From Kuschelorhynchus macadamiae (Eukaryota > Arthropoda > Insecta > Coleoptera > Curculionidae), in NCBI GenBank assembly GCA_030620095.1, contig JAUTXW010005179.1, forward strand, positions 62,001 to 126,000: a stretch of DNA of 64,000 nucleotides, in the 5' to 3' direction. Below, in pieces: positions 31,027-43,330 of this stretch. A program made the position numbers and the translations under genes. Position 1 is the first letter of the stretch. The number at the start of each line of letters is the position of its first letter. The notes beneath the pieces are model-generated. The model searched no databases, had not been told where the DNA came from, and worked only from the letters and a program-made list of their open reading frames with translations.

Positions 31027-33680
31027 CAGGGGTGTGCAATCCATGGAAGTAAGGGAAGCAGTGCTTCCCCAAAAAAAATTACAAAACATCTTCTAAAATG
31101 TAATTTTTGAAATAGGAAACCATTAATTTAGTTTATATTAAAAATGCTAAAATATTATCTTAATTATCAAGCCCATAATAAATGCGGCCTTGACTCCAGC
31201 CACAATAGAATATCATATAGAACCTAAGCGGGCCGCTAGCTTCTCTGCGGCCAAGTCCTGTATGCTTGATTTCCTGGGAATCGAGCCAAAGGTTATTGAA
31301 CTTTCCACCGGCTGTTTCCAATTTTTTCATCTCAGTCGCGTACTTTAAGTGGTGGCGGAGGCTATCGTTGGAGTAGGTTCTTTGTTTGAACGGCTATCCG
31401 TGTGTTGTGTGATACGTACGTCGCGTCGTGCATGGTGCGATATGGAAGACAATAATACGGACGTGGATATGCAAATACCGTCAACTTCGGCTGTCGGTAA
31501 TAACGTTGAAAATGTTGGAGAATTTAGTAAGAAGAGTGTGTGTGAATGTGTGGTGTGTGTCTTAATAACAAAGGGATTTTCAACATTAAACTTCGCTGAT
31601 AAGCTTCAAATAATTTCCAAAGAATGGGCAAAACCGCCTATGAAAAATTTACCCACAAAAATGAAAAACTGTATTAGACATTTTTATCCGGACAAACAAT
31701 ACGAACAATTTAAATGGCTGACAGGGTGTGAAAATATAAGTAAATTATTTTGTTGGCCATGTTTACTTTTTGAAAATGAAAAAGGTCTCTGGAATAAAAC
31801 GGGTTTTTCCGATTTAAACAATTTCCATAAAGCTGGAAAAAGACACATTATGTCCAAAGCGCATTTACAGGCCGTCTAAAAGAAAAAGTCTTCGGCAAAA
31901 CCAGAATTGAACACGCCCTTAATAAACAGTTGGAAATTAGTCACCGCCAACACAACGAACTAGTCAATAAAAATAGGCAAATATTAAGAAGACTTATCGA
32001 TGTTGTTTGTTTTTTCGGACAGCACGAATTGGGATTTAGTGGTCATGACGAAACAAGGGTTTCTTCAAATAGAGGAAATTTTCAAGATTTACTTAGTTTA
32101 ATGGCTAAATATAATGATTGCTTAAAAATCATTTACAGCAGTCTAGCGTTTTCCGTGGAACGTCGAATCGAATCCAGAATGATTTAATTTCCGCTGTTGC
32201 AACCATTATTCTAAAAAGAATTAAGCAAGAGATTGGCGATGAGCGGTTCATTGCTATTGTTCTGGACGAAACAACTGTACACTAATTTTAGCCAATTATC
32301 TATAGTAATACGCTACGTCAAAACAGACGGAAGTATTCAAGAGCGATTTTTAGATTTTAAGAATGTGTCCGAAAATCGTACAGCAGATACATTATATACC
32401 GTAGTTTATAACGTTACTAAAGAAATTAATGGAGAGAAAAAATTAGTTGCTCAAAGCTATTATCAAGCTGCAGTGATGGCAGGACAATTAGGGGGTCTGC
32501 AAGCTAAAGTTCGAGAAACTTTCCCAAGTGCTGTGTTTGTCCATTGTTTTGCTCATACATTAAATTTAGTTTTATCCCAGTCCATCAATCACATTAAAGA
32601 GTGTAAAGTATTTTTCGTTACTTTAAGTGGCATGGCTGTTTTTTTTTCCAAGTCAACAAAACGTACACATGCTTTGGACTCCATTGTCCACAAACGATTG
32701 CCCAAAGTAGCTCCTACTAGGTGGAACTATAATGGAAGAGTTCTGTTAACAGTATCTGAAAATCGTGAATCACTGATTGAACTATTTGAGAATATAATAG
32801 AAAATAATGAAACGTGGGAGGCAAGAAATAGTTCGAGGGGGTTTTTGGACTGTTTGAAACGAGATTTTAATTTTAATTATTTGTTGAACATATTTTCAGA
32901 AATATTTCCATTCTCGGACAATGTTTTTAATATATTACAAACTAAAGCAAATGATATTGCTTTTTGCCTAAGAAAAGTGGATGATTTTAAGTCCATGTTA
33001 AGCTAAAAAAGAGATGACTTTGACCTATTTTGGGAGAAAACGATGACGTTAAATGTTGAGCCACAAGCCAAGCGTCTTCGAACAGACAAGGTGGGAGATG
33101 TTCAAACATCATACAGACGCCTCTTTTATGAAATCGATCAAATTCAGCAACAAATAAACTATAGATTTAACGGTTTCAATGATTTTAAATTCCTCGAACT
33201 CTGCAATTTTGAGGCATTTGAAGGAAAAACTTTTCCAGAAGATGCGTTTAAATCTCTTCTTCTTCATTATGGCCAGTTCTTCGACCGAGTGTTACTGCGA
33301 TCTGAACTAAAAGTGATTTACGAAACTGATGACATTAGCGCAAAAAGTAACGCTAAGGAACTAATGCAATTTTTAAAAGACAAGGAGCTGGAAGATGCCT
33401 ACACCGAAGTGTCGAAATTGGGTGCATTAGTATTGACAATACCTGCCACAAGTTCATAAGTAGAAACACTTAAACGTATAAAAAATTTCGTGAGAAATTC
33501 AACGGGGCAGGAGAGACTTTCGCATACATCGCTGTTGTCCATTGAAAATAAACTTCTCCAAAATATGTCGAAGCATAGACGTTTTTATGATGACGTCATT
33601 GACGAATTTGCAAAAAATGCTCGAAGAATCGAATTACATTACGAATAGGTAAGTTTCTAAAAATTGCTTCCCTTTCTTAA
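31027..33680 (+). mobile_element. hAT transposon copy C
   Basis: The left terminus CAGGGGTGTGCAATCCATGG starts at 31027. The right end stops at about 33680, after the cttccctttcttaa block, about 20 bp short of the terminus seen in copy B. No target duplication was found: the left flank is ctgacaga and the right flank is cagataat. The 3' end has therefore been trimmed or rearranged at the junction with RT-E. Confidence 0.85.
31442..33648 (+). pseudogene. hAT transposase, TTF-finger/DUF4371 type (copy C)
   Basis: This is the fullest of the three related copies. The start ATG at 31442 (MEDNNTDVDMQIPSTS) is preferred to the upstream ATG at 31349, which has no support in the other copies. The TTF finger is at 31750-31876 (FCWPCLLFENEKGLWNKTGF). 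The DUF4371 core follows, with LDETT at about 32265, a frame break just after it, then NFSQLSIVIRYV. The HCFAHTLNLVLSQS motif is near 32545-32590 and APTRWNYNGRVLLT near 32712-32750. The C-terminal LGALVLTIPATSS (33420-33459) is cut by a TAA and a 15-base loss at the CNFS motif. The tail ends with RRIELHYE and stop at 33646-33648. About five lesions are visible. Confidence 0.87.
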
Positions 33681-33689
33681 CAGATAATT

Positions 33690-34640
33690 TCAAATTAATG
33701 CAAAAGCTGCTTAATAATGCATTGAAAAGATACAAATCGAGTAAGCTTCCGACTCACTACGATTACTATAAACAACTTCGTAACCTCACAATTTCACAAA
33801 CATATCAAACACTGCTATTATTATTTTTATGCTGATGACACCCAAATTTACTTGTCGTTCGATTCAGTTCATAGTAATATAGCGAATCGCCACATAAATA
33901 GTGATCTTAGTAACCTATTTAAAACCGCAACCGATCACATGCTAAAAATTAACCCTAGTATATCCACCGTAATTCTATTCGGCAACCGAACACATTGCAA
34001 TTTGGCCAAAGACAACCTAGATATTCAGATGGACAATGCTTTTATTCCATTTGTTGACTCCTGCAAAAGTGTGGAACTACAGCTTGACTGCAACTTGCGT
34101 TTTAAACAGCATGTAACTAATAAGCTGAAGGTAGCCTATTCAACACTAAAATTACTTTTTTCACATCGCCACTACCTTACACTAGAGACAAAAAAAACTC
34201 CTTTGTGATTCTCTGGTGTTATCAGTTTTCAGTCATTGTGACTGCGTTTATGGACCTTGCCTTGCCAATATCGAAGTTAGGCGTATCCAAAAAGTGCAAA
34301 ATAGCTGTCTTCGCTTTATTTAAGGAATATCTGGAAGAAACCATATTTCACACAAGTTAAAAGTTGCCGGTTGGTTGAGTATGCAGAATAGGCGAAAACT
34401 GCATATGGCTATGTTATCATATAAAACAATGAAATATAAAAAACCTCAATATCTTTATAGCAAGCTCAAATTTCGTAGTGACGTCCACGATGGAAATTTA
34501 AGAAACAATCATATTGTTACAATTCCACAACATGGCAAGGAGCTGTTTAAGAGGTGACTTTCTTATAATTTGTGTACTACCATAAAGTCGATGCATTTTC
34601 TGAATACAGATCTGTCCTGTGTTTCTATTAAGCATATTAT
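33690..34640 (+). pseudogene. Jockey-like retrotransposon RT-E fragment
   Basis: This is a plus-strand non-LTR remnant. It has a linker block (KLMQKLLNNALKRYKSSKLP, then THYDYYKQLRN, 33697-33785). Most of the fingers and palm are deleted. The catalytic box YADDTQIYLSFDSV is at about 33826-33866, and the thumb follows (DSCKSVELQLDCNLRFKQHV at 34048-34110). The C-terminal domain is VYGPCLANIEVRRIQKVQNS (34248-34310), then NRRKLHMAMLSYKTMKY (34387-34437). YADD is intact, but the internal deletion makes it inactive. Its tail aligns with that of RT-A. Confidence 0.82.
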
Positions 34641-35912
34641 AAAGAAACAATTATTCAATAATCAATAAATTTTCTTGGATATTACTTATTATTCTTATGT
34701 TTAAAAAAAATCTACCGATGTTCTTTGAAACTCCTTTCCTTCCAAATTTCCCAAATATAACCTATCATTTTCCTTCCCCCTCTCTTTTCTTCCTCTTCTT
34801 TCTTAATTCTTCTCCTTTTGTGTCTTTTCTATATTCCTTTTCTTTTCTTTTTTTTATGTCTTTAAAACTACAGATTAAATATATTTTGTAATCTAATTCA
34901 GTAAATTTAGTAACTTAACTGAAAACGGGTCATATACCTATTTGATTTTCTATGCATACGTTTTTACGGGCTTTATCAGTACCTGGATTTGTCTGGGTGG
35001 CTGCAATAATTTTTTGGCCCTTTGTCTAACCGTCTAGCATAAAAAAGTAAAAAAAAAAACTAGAGATATCCTGTATGTGTATGGTATTAGCATTTTTATT
35101 TATATTGTGTTACAGTCATAGAAAAATTATAGTATTTTACTGGCAAGTAATGGTTATTATGTTCATTATAAATATTTCCGATGCAAGTGGGATAAAAGCG
35201 TTATTAACATACGCGTGTGAAACCATACGAGTATGTTAATAACGATGTATCACACATGTATCGTACAAAATTGTATCTACGATCGTTTAAAATCATATCC
35301 AGTTTATAATATAATTTACATTTTCGTGAAAAGATTACCTATCAAATATTTAAATAGTTATTTATACTATATGGGATATAAGTAACATTTACCAGTCGAG
35401 GACTTTATATTATAACTTCTATATCCCATAGGATGAAAGTATATACAGCTACTATGTGTCTATAAAAAACTTAAGGTAAATGATACAATTTCTTATGCTT
35501 GCTTAAATAATATTGTTTATATTATATATCGAAACATTCCGTAGACAAACTAGTCTATATGTTGAGGTATGTAATTATATTAAATATTTGTTTCAATTAA
35601 TTTTAAGTTAAATATTTTTATTCAGTTGCGAAAAGCCAAAAAAGATTTTTGTTTGTCTATCTAAACGTAACAAATAATCTGAACACATTCAAAAAAAAAT
35701 CCCATATAGTATATAACATTTTTCCCCCTCCTTGTATTCTATGTTTACAAGAAAATGCTGGATATATTTTTGAATTTTCATTATCACTACATTCGATAGC
35801 ATTCTTATTAAATTATGAAGGCAGCCGTGATTCGTTGCCAGAGCAACATAAGCAGTTTTTATTTTATCAACAACGTCAACAATTCACAGTTAAAAGTTTG
35901 TGAAAATTCTGT
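34641..35912. other. spacer with pyrimidine tract and hairpins
   Basis: No gene is recognised. 34735-34860 is a pyrimidine-rich tract (ctttcctt, ttccccctctct, ttctttctt). Two hairpins stand out: 35199-35212 with 35231-35244 (14 perfect base pairs, CGTTATTAACATAC), and tatgggatata near 35369 with tatatcccata near 35433. The last 250 bp before 35913 lead directly into the Crypton-like gene. Confidence 0.5.
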
Positions 35913-37023
35913 GTGGACAAAATGGGTGTTTCAGTCATAGAAAAATCAGCGAATATTGCTTGTTTATCTCTACTACCGGAAAAGTCGAAAAAAAGGTATG
36001 AAGCAGCATATAAACCCTTTAAGAATTGGTGCCGAAGCAAGACGGCTACTGCAGTCTCAAAAACCTTGTTTTTGGCGTATTTCCACGAAAAAAGTGCTAT
36101 ATTGAAGTCCCAATCAAGCTTATGGTGTGAGTATTCGATCTTGAAGTCCACCCTTTTTATAGAGGAAAATATAGATATTTCTAAGTATCCAAAACTTCGA
36201 GCATTTTTGAAAAGAAAAAATGATGGTTATAGACCCAAAAAAATCGAATGTGTTTAACAGGGAACATGTGAATAAGTTCATGCTTGAAGCCCCCGATGAT
36301 ATATACTTATTGATGAAGGTCGTAATGGTAATGGAAGTTGCTGGAGCGTGCTAATCTAAAGAACTCTGTGAAATGAAAATGGACAATGTTAAAATAAGTC
36401 AAGAAGTCATAATTGTGACCATTCCTGACTCCAAAAATGGAATATCACGTAAATTTACAGTGACAAAAAGTGACGACACTCAGGTTTGTCATTTCAAAAT
36501 ATTTCAAAAGTACATTGATACAAGATCCGATATGACGACTATTAATCCGCGCTTCTTTATGCGATATCAAAATGGAAAATGCTCAAACCAGCCTGTCGGG
36601 AAAACTACGTTTTCGTCAATTCCAAGTAAAATTGCGAAATTTCTAAAGTTTGAGAACTTCAAAATGTATACTGGACACTCTTTTAAAAGAACGTCGGCAA
36701 CTTTATTAGCGAATAGTGGAGTTGATGTATTAGCTGTCAAGCGACATGGTGGATGGAAATCCTCTACTATTGCGGAAAATTACGTAGCTGAGAGCTTCAA
36801 TAATAAAAAGGAAGTAGCGAATATAATTTTATACAATAAGGCCCAACCAGAAGTCTCTTGCAGTGCTTCAACAGTGACAGAAACATTGGTTAGAAATGAA
36901 GGATCTGTGGAGTCAGAAAATGTAATACGCATCGAGAAGAAACGAGAAAACGTGTTTCCAAATATATTAATTAATAATGTGAACAGTTGTAATAATTGTA
37001 CCATTAATATTCATTTCAATTAA
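35913..37023 (+). pseudogene. Crypton-like tyrosine recombinase, copy 1
   Basis: The encoded protein of about 370 residues belongs to an insect tyrosine-recombinase family linked to Crypton elements. The N-terminal SAM-like core-binding part is at 35950-36240 (KSKKRYEAAYKPFKNWCRSK). The catalytic part has TGHSFKRTSATLLANSGVD (36670-36730) with the H-x-x-R pair, VKRHGGWKSSTIAENYV (36740-36790) with His and the nucleophile Tyr, and a C-terminal tag NNVNSCNNCTINIHFN. Two lesions are visible: one extra A in the A7 run at 36236-36242 shifts the frame, and TAA at 36352-36354 falls where the first catalytic Arg should be (GAC-stop-SKEL). The ATG at 36373 is internal. Such enzymes cut and rejoin DNA through a Tyr-DNA bond. 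Confidence 0.85.
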
Positions 37024-37293
37024 TATCACCGGATTTTTGTCCGGATTTTTGTAATTTGTTGATGAAATCAAAAATTAAAGCTATTTTAGTAAGTTGATTT
37101 AATTTTAGAATACCTTATTATTTCCCTAGTCTGTCAAAGTAATGTCGAAATATGTAAGTTTACCTGTTACCTGTACTTACTATACCATAGCAATCAAGTA
37201 ACTAAGTTTTTGTTAGAAAACAATAGAAAATAATGCTGTCAAACAATTTGTAATTTGTTACAAAGTTCGGAATGACTTTCATTCATTTTCAAC

Positions 37294-39106
37294 ATGAGCG
37301 ATTCAGATCTTCCATCCGACATCAAAAGAAGAAGTGGCCTCTGCCCGAAAAATTACAGGCAAATATGAGTTGGCCTACTCCCGGTATCAGAAATGGTGTG
37401 AAGAAAAGCAAATAAAAACTATCTCCAATGAGAAGGAATTGTTAGCCTATTTTAATGATCTATCCAAAATTCACTTATTGTTGGAGTAGGAGGATAGGAG
37501 CATGTAGAAGAGAAGAGCTGACAAACTTACTCTCGAAAAATGTGAAAGATGAAGGCGCGTGTTTTCGATTTGTAACATTATTCACGAAGACAAAAATAGC
37601 TCGAGAGTCTTTTGTTTGTAACATCAGGAAACATAGATATGGTGGAAATTCTTCGAAATTACATCAAGTTACGCCCTAAACACGTTGATCACAGCCGTTT
37701 CTTCGTGTACTATAAGAACGATAAATGCACAAAATAGACATTGGGAGATATGAATAAGACTATTGCTTCGTTTTTAAAATTTTCCAATCCAGCACAACAT
37801 ATCGGCCACTGCTTTAGAAGGTGTTCTACATCTATTAGCCAACACCGGAGTGGATATTTTGACCGTAACGAGGCACGGGGGATGGCGGTCAAATACAGTT
37901 GCAGGAGGATAGAGTAAGGCTTCGGAAGAAAATAAAAAGAAGACTGCTTTGCGTATACTCGGAAATAAGGAAAATGAACCAACTAGTATCCAAAAAGTGA
38001 ACATATTTAATCCAAGTTCATTGCAAGTTAAGTCAAGTTCTTCAAGTACAGTTAGCGTCAGATAAATCCGTACGGTGTCAAATGAGTATAACCTTATTTT
38101 ATGATATTTTGGTAATACGGACTTCTGTCTTTACCTGTTACCTAGGTTACAACTATACGGATTGAGTGGTTTTAAAAGTAGATTAAGGTTTTTTGCGTAA
38201 CTGAAGGATTTGTTTTATATTAGGTTACTTTCAAAGATATATATTAAATTCACTAATACCAAAATTAGCATACAATTTCAACTTTTGGGGAAATAAAAAA
38301 ATCCTGGTCGCTTATCTAAGCCCTAACTCTAATTGAAAAACGGCCACTAATTTCCTTGTTTTAAGAGTAATTTGGACCATACCGAAAATTTGGATGTCCG
38401 TAGAGGCGAATTTACCAATTACAATTAGACTAAAATACTTTTTCGTCAAAAAGTATCACAAACATCTGCATTTTGTGGCAAATATTCTAAAGCAAACCCG
38501 ACCTCTTTGTTCTTTCTTTGGAATTTTAGAAAGATTTTGGGGAGCTGCTCTATTTCTTATGCTGAAACATTGTATTAAATATACACGTCGATACAGCCGT
38601 TTCAAATGGATTTTATCTTAAGAAGTCAACTAAGTGTGCATCATTTTCATTCGTTGTAATTTTGTTCCTTAAACATGTTCTCGCCGATCGTTCTAAGGTA
38701 TATTCCTCACGTTATTTCTTTACGATTCATATGATTCTCTGACTGACCAGTGATCTTAGCTATACCAAAATAATTAGCAACTTTCCCGAGACACCAGCCT
38801 TATTCTATTAGTGTAAGTATGGAAGTTTTTGTAGCAATACTTAAATGTGGCATATTTTGTGCCAGTATTTTACACTTGACAAAGAAAGACTGACGTCAAA
38901 AATCAATAAACGTCAATAATTAATGAATGTCATCATGTGCTGTTATAACTGTCAAATGCAAAAGGTAATTCATGTAAATTAAGGAAAACGAAGTACGATT
39001 TACAATGAAGCAATTAGGCCCTACGGATTTATCTGTCGCCAACTGTACGTTTGGTATTAATGTAAATAATTGCAATAATTGTGTGATTAATATTTACAAT
39101 AAATAG
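37294..39106 (+). pseudogene. Crypton-like tyrosine recombinase, copy 2, interrupted
   Basis: This is a diverged second copy, starting MSDSDLPSDIKRRSG at 37294. Recognisable parts: KYELAYSRYQKWCEEKQ (about 37364-37415), GACRREELTNLLSKNV (37500-37547) with the catalytic Arg intact, LLANTGVDILTVTRHGGWRS (37837-37896). The nucleophile Tyr position is TAG at 37910-37912 (AGG-stop against AENY in copy 1). Frameshifts occur near 37370, 37470, 37680 and 37800. The C-terminal tag INVNNCNNCVINIYNK lies at 39055-39103, separated from the body by the 975-bp insert at 38060-39034. Joined across the insert the frame reads on (STVSV then ANCTFG). Confidence 0.82.
38060..39034. mobile_element. 975-bp inverted-repeat element inside Crypton copy 2
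   Basis: The ends are inverted: AGATAAATCCGTACGG at 38060 and the reverse complement of AGATAAATCCGTAGGG ending at 39034 (15 of 16 match). GTC lies outside each end (38057-38059 and 39035-39037), a possible 3-bp target duplication. Taking it out restores the reading frame of the host gene. The open frame at 38394-38621 has no known motif, so this looks non-autonomous. Its superfamily is unclear: 3 bp suits PIF/Harbinger, but GTC is not the usual TWA. Confidence 0.75.
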
Positions 39107-39950
39107 TTTGTAATGCTGTATTTTAAATAAAAGTATTTTCTTTAATTCTGTTTTTAATTTTAATATTAGTAGATATCAATACCTCACTAGTGCGGTAATA
39201 TATAACATTATCTAACTAAAATCAGTGCGGTAACGGCACGATCGTAGATAAAATAACATACTGGTATTGTGTCTCACCAGGCAGAGTACAAAAATATGTC
39301 ATTTAAATATTTTATTATTCAATTAATTTATATCTCGACGGTTATATCTCGTAAGTAATTTAAAGGTAAAATATCCAAATAAAAACTAATTTAATCTGTA
39401 ACAGAATTTCAAATAAGACGCGATTTTTTAGTTACACACCATAAAAAATGCGTAAAATTATTTGTTAGGGTTGCATTATTTATAAGAAACAATTAAGCCA
39501 TAGAATTGCTTTAGATTTTACAGCTGTATCATAATTTAGTGATTTCCTAAAAAACTATTGCAAGTAAAATTTTCCTTTGAACTGAGGTAAATTATTGGTG
39601 ACTGTTGGTTTACGATAAGACCGAAACATAAGTATTGGCTACGTGAAAAAAGAAATACAAAGACGTGTAAAACATATTTAAGTACTCTATTGTTAACCAT
39701 ATTATAGGTAATTTGTCGGATTCATTTCTTCCATTTCGGGGAAATCATTTTTAAAATGTCAATAGGCAACATTCATTTAGGAATTTAAGGTAAAAACGAT
39801 TGTTGGGTTATAATACAGATTGTTTTGTTTTGCAAGTTATTTCCGATAAAAATTCAACAATTTGCTTAAGATATTAAAGACGAAAGAATTCTTTTAAAAT
39901 CTTATTTAGTTGAAGAGATATTTTATAAATAGGTAAATTTCCTTTACCCG
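39107..39950. other. unassigned AT-rich spacer
   Basis: No gene or repeat structure was recognised. The 3' flank of Crypton copy 2 may extend some way into it. Confidence 0.5.
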
Positions 39951-41150
39951 GAATTTCTCTCGTTATCAATCTTTTCTTTTATTAGGAATAGTGAAGTGTG
40001 ACCCAATTTAGTTCAGTACAAATAGTCATTTAGTAACACATATATACTGTCTTTTTAAACATTTTTGGAAGCCAATAACACTTGATTTGTGGGCATAATT
40101 TAAAATAAATTCAACATGTAGTGTTTACATTGATACAAACCGCCATTTTGTTACGTCATGTTGAATTCGTACCAGTTTATCCATATATCACATTTAATTT
40201 TTCTGCAAAATTTAAAGTCAATTGGATAAGAAGATTTATTTACGTTCATTTTATTTGGCCGCCATTTTGTTTCGCTATCTTGAATTCGTACCACAACTTT
40301 ACCAGTTTACCTCTATATAACACTTAAAGCTTGCACAACATTTTTTCAGACTGTTTTTTAAATATTTTTTTAGGTCGCCATTTTGTTTTGCATGTGGATT
40401 CATACCAAAATGTTACCAGCTCATTAAATTGGATAATTAGTGTTTTAGTAATAATTTTTTTAACGTTTCACTAGGCCGCCAATTTTCACCAAAATATTAC
40501 CGTATTCCGCATATGCCCTTAATTTTTAACTAAAATTTGAAATCGATCTGATAGGTAGTTTTTAAGCTAAGCTGCGAACTGACAGACAGACAAACAGATC
40601 GACAGACGGACCGACGGAATTGATAAAATATAGTTTTTGGCATCTAGGGACGCAAAAACGTGGAGATATGAAAAACCTGATTTCGTTCTGTCATCTTGAA
40701 TTAGTACCACGATTTTGCTAGTTCATTTCTATACAATAATTAGTTATGGCACACAATTTAAAATCAATCCATTAAGTAGTTTTTACAGGATGAATTTTTA
40801 AATATTTTATTAAGCCGCCATTCTGTTCCGCCATCTTGGATTCGTACCAAAATTTTGATTCCTACATAATACTTGATGTTTGTACGATATTTGAGATGGG
40901 TAAGTAGATTTTTATTAGTAGTTTTTAGTAATAGTTTTTTTAACATTTCACTTGGCCGCCATTTTGTTTTGCCATACAGGATTTTTACCAAAATGTTACC
41001 AGATCATCCCCATACAACCCTTAATCGGATAAGTAGATTTTTAGCTACGTCGCGAACAGACAGACCGACAGACTCGCCATCTAGGGACCCTGAAACGTAA
41101 AGATCTAAATAAATCTCAGAGGGTGATTATAATACTTCTCTTTTACGAGG
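39951..41150 (+). repeat. degenerate tandem array, GCCGCCATTTTGTT family (array 1)
   Basis: A motif close to GCCGCCATTTTGTT recurs at about 40139, 40257, 40374, 40473, 40812 and 40953. It is followed each time by cttgaattcgtacca-like and accagttcat-like blocks, then cacttaattttt, gataagtag and a T-rich stretch. Units run from about 100 to 340 bp. Two units carry GACAGACAGAC runs (40581, 41056) and a ggcatctagggac block. The start (39960-40100) matches 20460-20690. No open frame runs through it. Confidence 0.8.
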
Positions 41151-41159
41151 AAAGTATAA

Positions 41160-41400
41160 AAGTAAAAACAGATTTCACCTCTTTATTGATGAAATATCAA
41201 AAAATCCAGAAATCTGTTTTTAAATAATTGTATTGAAAGATATTGCAAAATAACTCATTTAGTTGAACAGATTTAAAAAAAAGTAAAAACACATTTCACC
41301 TTTTCTCAATTTCAAAAAATCCAGAACTTGATTTTAGATGATTATTTTTGGAACCCTCGACGAAAAAGATGTTTTAAACACTCATTTAGTTGAATAGATA
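41160..41400 (+). repeat. two-unit direct repeat of about 120 bp
   Basis: Unit 1 (41160-41280) and unit 2 (41282-41400) share agtaaaaac.catttcacct at the start, caaaaaatccaga in the middle and ctcatttagttgaa at the end. The units have diverged moderately. No coding content is seen. Confidence 0.7.
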
Positions 41401-41534
41401 ATGTAAAAGAGGTACAGTGTATCCCATTGTCGGCACTTTTGCAGGGTATCTCTCTTATTTTGGAAGAAGGTTGCGGTGTGCTACTTTTTTGCGAAATTAA
41501 AGATGGCACCAGCATAATTTTTCATACCTCTTTT

Positions 41535-42845
41535 GATTTTTAAGATACAGGGCGTTTTTGTAAATGTTGCATTTTCAGGCATCCCTCGTATCCCAGCTAT
41601 CTGATAACTTATCAAAAAGGCGAAAACAGACTCTTATATGACTTTTTCCATAGAATACAATGCCGCTTTCAGAATAAGTATGCGGGGTCAGGTCAGAAAG
41701 TAATCAGACTCTATTTTTTTAAATGGGACACCCTGTATATTATTCTTTATATTTATTAAGAATAATGTGGGTTTTCCAAAAATATATACAGTTATTTTGA
41801 AAAACAAGCTCAAAATTCGAGATTTTCTTTTTTTTTGTGTCCGATTAATAGGTATTAATGGCTAAAATATATTAAAAATAAAATTCGTGTAAGTAATTAT
41901 TACGCTAAAGATGTAATACTTTCAAACTTAAATCAAATATCTTTTTTAATTATCCGCTCTTAATTAATTATTACAGCATTTTATTAAATTTCACTCAAAC
42001 AAAGCAATAATTACCTACCTGGCTTGAAACTTAAGTTACGAAAAAGCAAAGAGTTTTCAAAGGTGGTTTTCAAAATTGGCACATTTTCGTTATTCTTCTT
42101 ATAGCGTTCAAAAGAATCATAATCCTTCTTGGCAAATTTCGGAAAGTTAAATCGATTGCCTCACGAAGCTCCGCCACAGCCTGTACCAATTCATCTTAAG
42201 CATATAGTTGTGACTTGGGGAACTGTCTTGTTGAAGATAAACGGCATTATAAAGTGCCGATAGAACATTTTCCATCAGTTGTGCAATAACTTCCTCAAGG
42301 ATTTCTATGGGAACCGACGTGCTGTGAGACCTCCTTCAAAAATGTTATTCTGCTCTATGTGTCTTCCAAAAATGAATCACGAGACCCCCACCACAAAGCG
42401 TCTTTGTTGTGCCCTCTCAAGAATTAAATGGTGATTTTTTGCTGACCAGTTTCATATATTATGGCGATTGAAAATTCCCGCACTTGAAAAATAAGATTCA
42501 TCAGATCAGTTAACGAGTGTGCCAAAAGATTCATCAGTATGGTTTTCGAAATTTTGAGCTTGTTTTTCGTAATAACTGCATAAATGTGTATATTTTTGGA
42601 AAACTAACATTATTCCTAATAAATATAAAAAATAATATACAGGGTGTCCTACTTAAAAAGTAAAGTAGGGTCCGATAACTTTTTGACCTGACCCCGTATA
42701 CTTATTCTGAAAGCCGCATTGAATTCAACGGAAAAAGCCATATAAAAAACAGTTTTCGCCTTTTTGATAAGTTATCAGATATCTAGTATTCGAGGGGTGT
42801 CTGAAATGCGGCATTTTCAAAAACACCCAGTATCTCAAAATTATC
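41535..42845 (-). mobile_element. mariner-like element with 300-bp inverted repeats
   Basis: The left arm 41535-41840 and right arm 42540-42845 are inverted copies of about 300 bp (for example gataacttatcaaaaaggcg at 41609 against cctttttgataagttatcag at 42759). Between them a minus-strand transposase remnant is readable: NAVYLQQDSSPSHNYMLKM near 42240-42190, which fits the QQDGAPAHN block, and IPIEILEEVIAQLMENVLSA just before it. The rest of the gene is lost. A related left arm plus inner part without the right arm lies at 59930-60478. Exact ends are uncertain by about 10 bases. Confidence 0.75.
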
Positions 42846-43330
42846 GTTGTTCTACATCTGTCATAATCCTGAGTGAAAAAATTCTTTTCTCAATGTTTTT
42901 GTTACAGTTTCGTTTTGTGCAAATACTTAAATATATCGGATAATTCTGTACTAATTACGCCCATTTAAACACTAATCATTTGTTTTTTCAGCGATAAATA
43001 TCAAAGATATAACGTCATTGAGTTTTTTTAATAAGTTTTTTAAAGTCAGGTGGTGTCTGATTAATAAATTCTAAAGAATATAAGAGTTGACACGAGCAAA
43101 TTGACCATTGTTGAAGTGATATCACTGGGCTAGAGAATCTTTAATTTCAAGGATTTGGTACAATAGTTTACAGTCATTTTGTGATTGTGGTGTAGAAGAC
43201 GATTTTTTGTTAATTTTTGGTCGTTAAATGCGAACATGATGGTAAAATCTACCTAACACGTAAGAGTTTTGAGCTATTATTTTTTCAGCAAAAATTAATA
43301 AGTATTTTAATCCCAGAAAAGGACAATTAA
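42846..43330. other. unassigned spacer
   Basis: No family or structure was recognised. It may hold the 5' part of the decayed gene that starts at 43331. Confidence 0.45.

Noticed and set aside
34697..34891. Phe/Ser-rich plus-strand frame
   Set aside because: Low-complexity translation of a pyrimidine tract.
37710..38004. Minus-strand frames over Crypton copy 2
   Set aside because: They are antisense to the LLANTGVD...RHGGW block of the recombinase.
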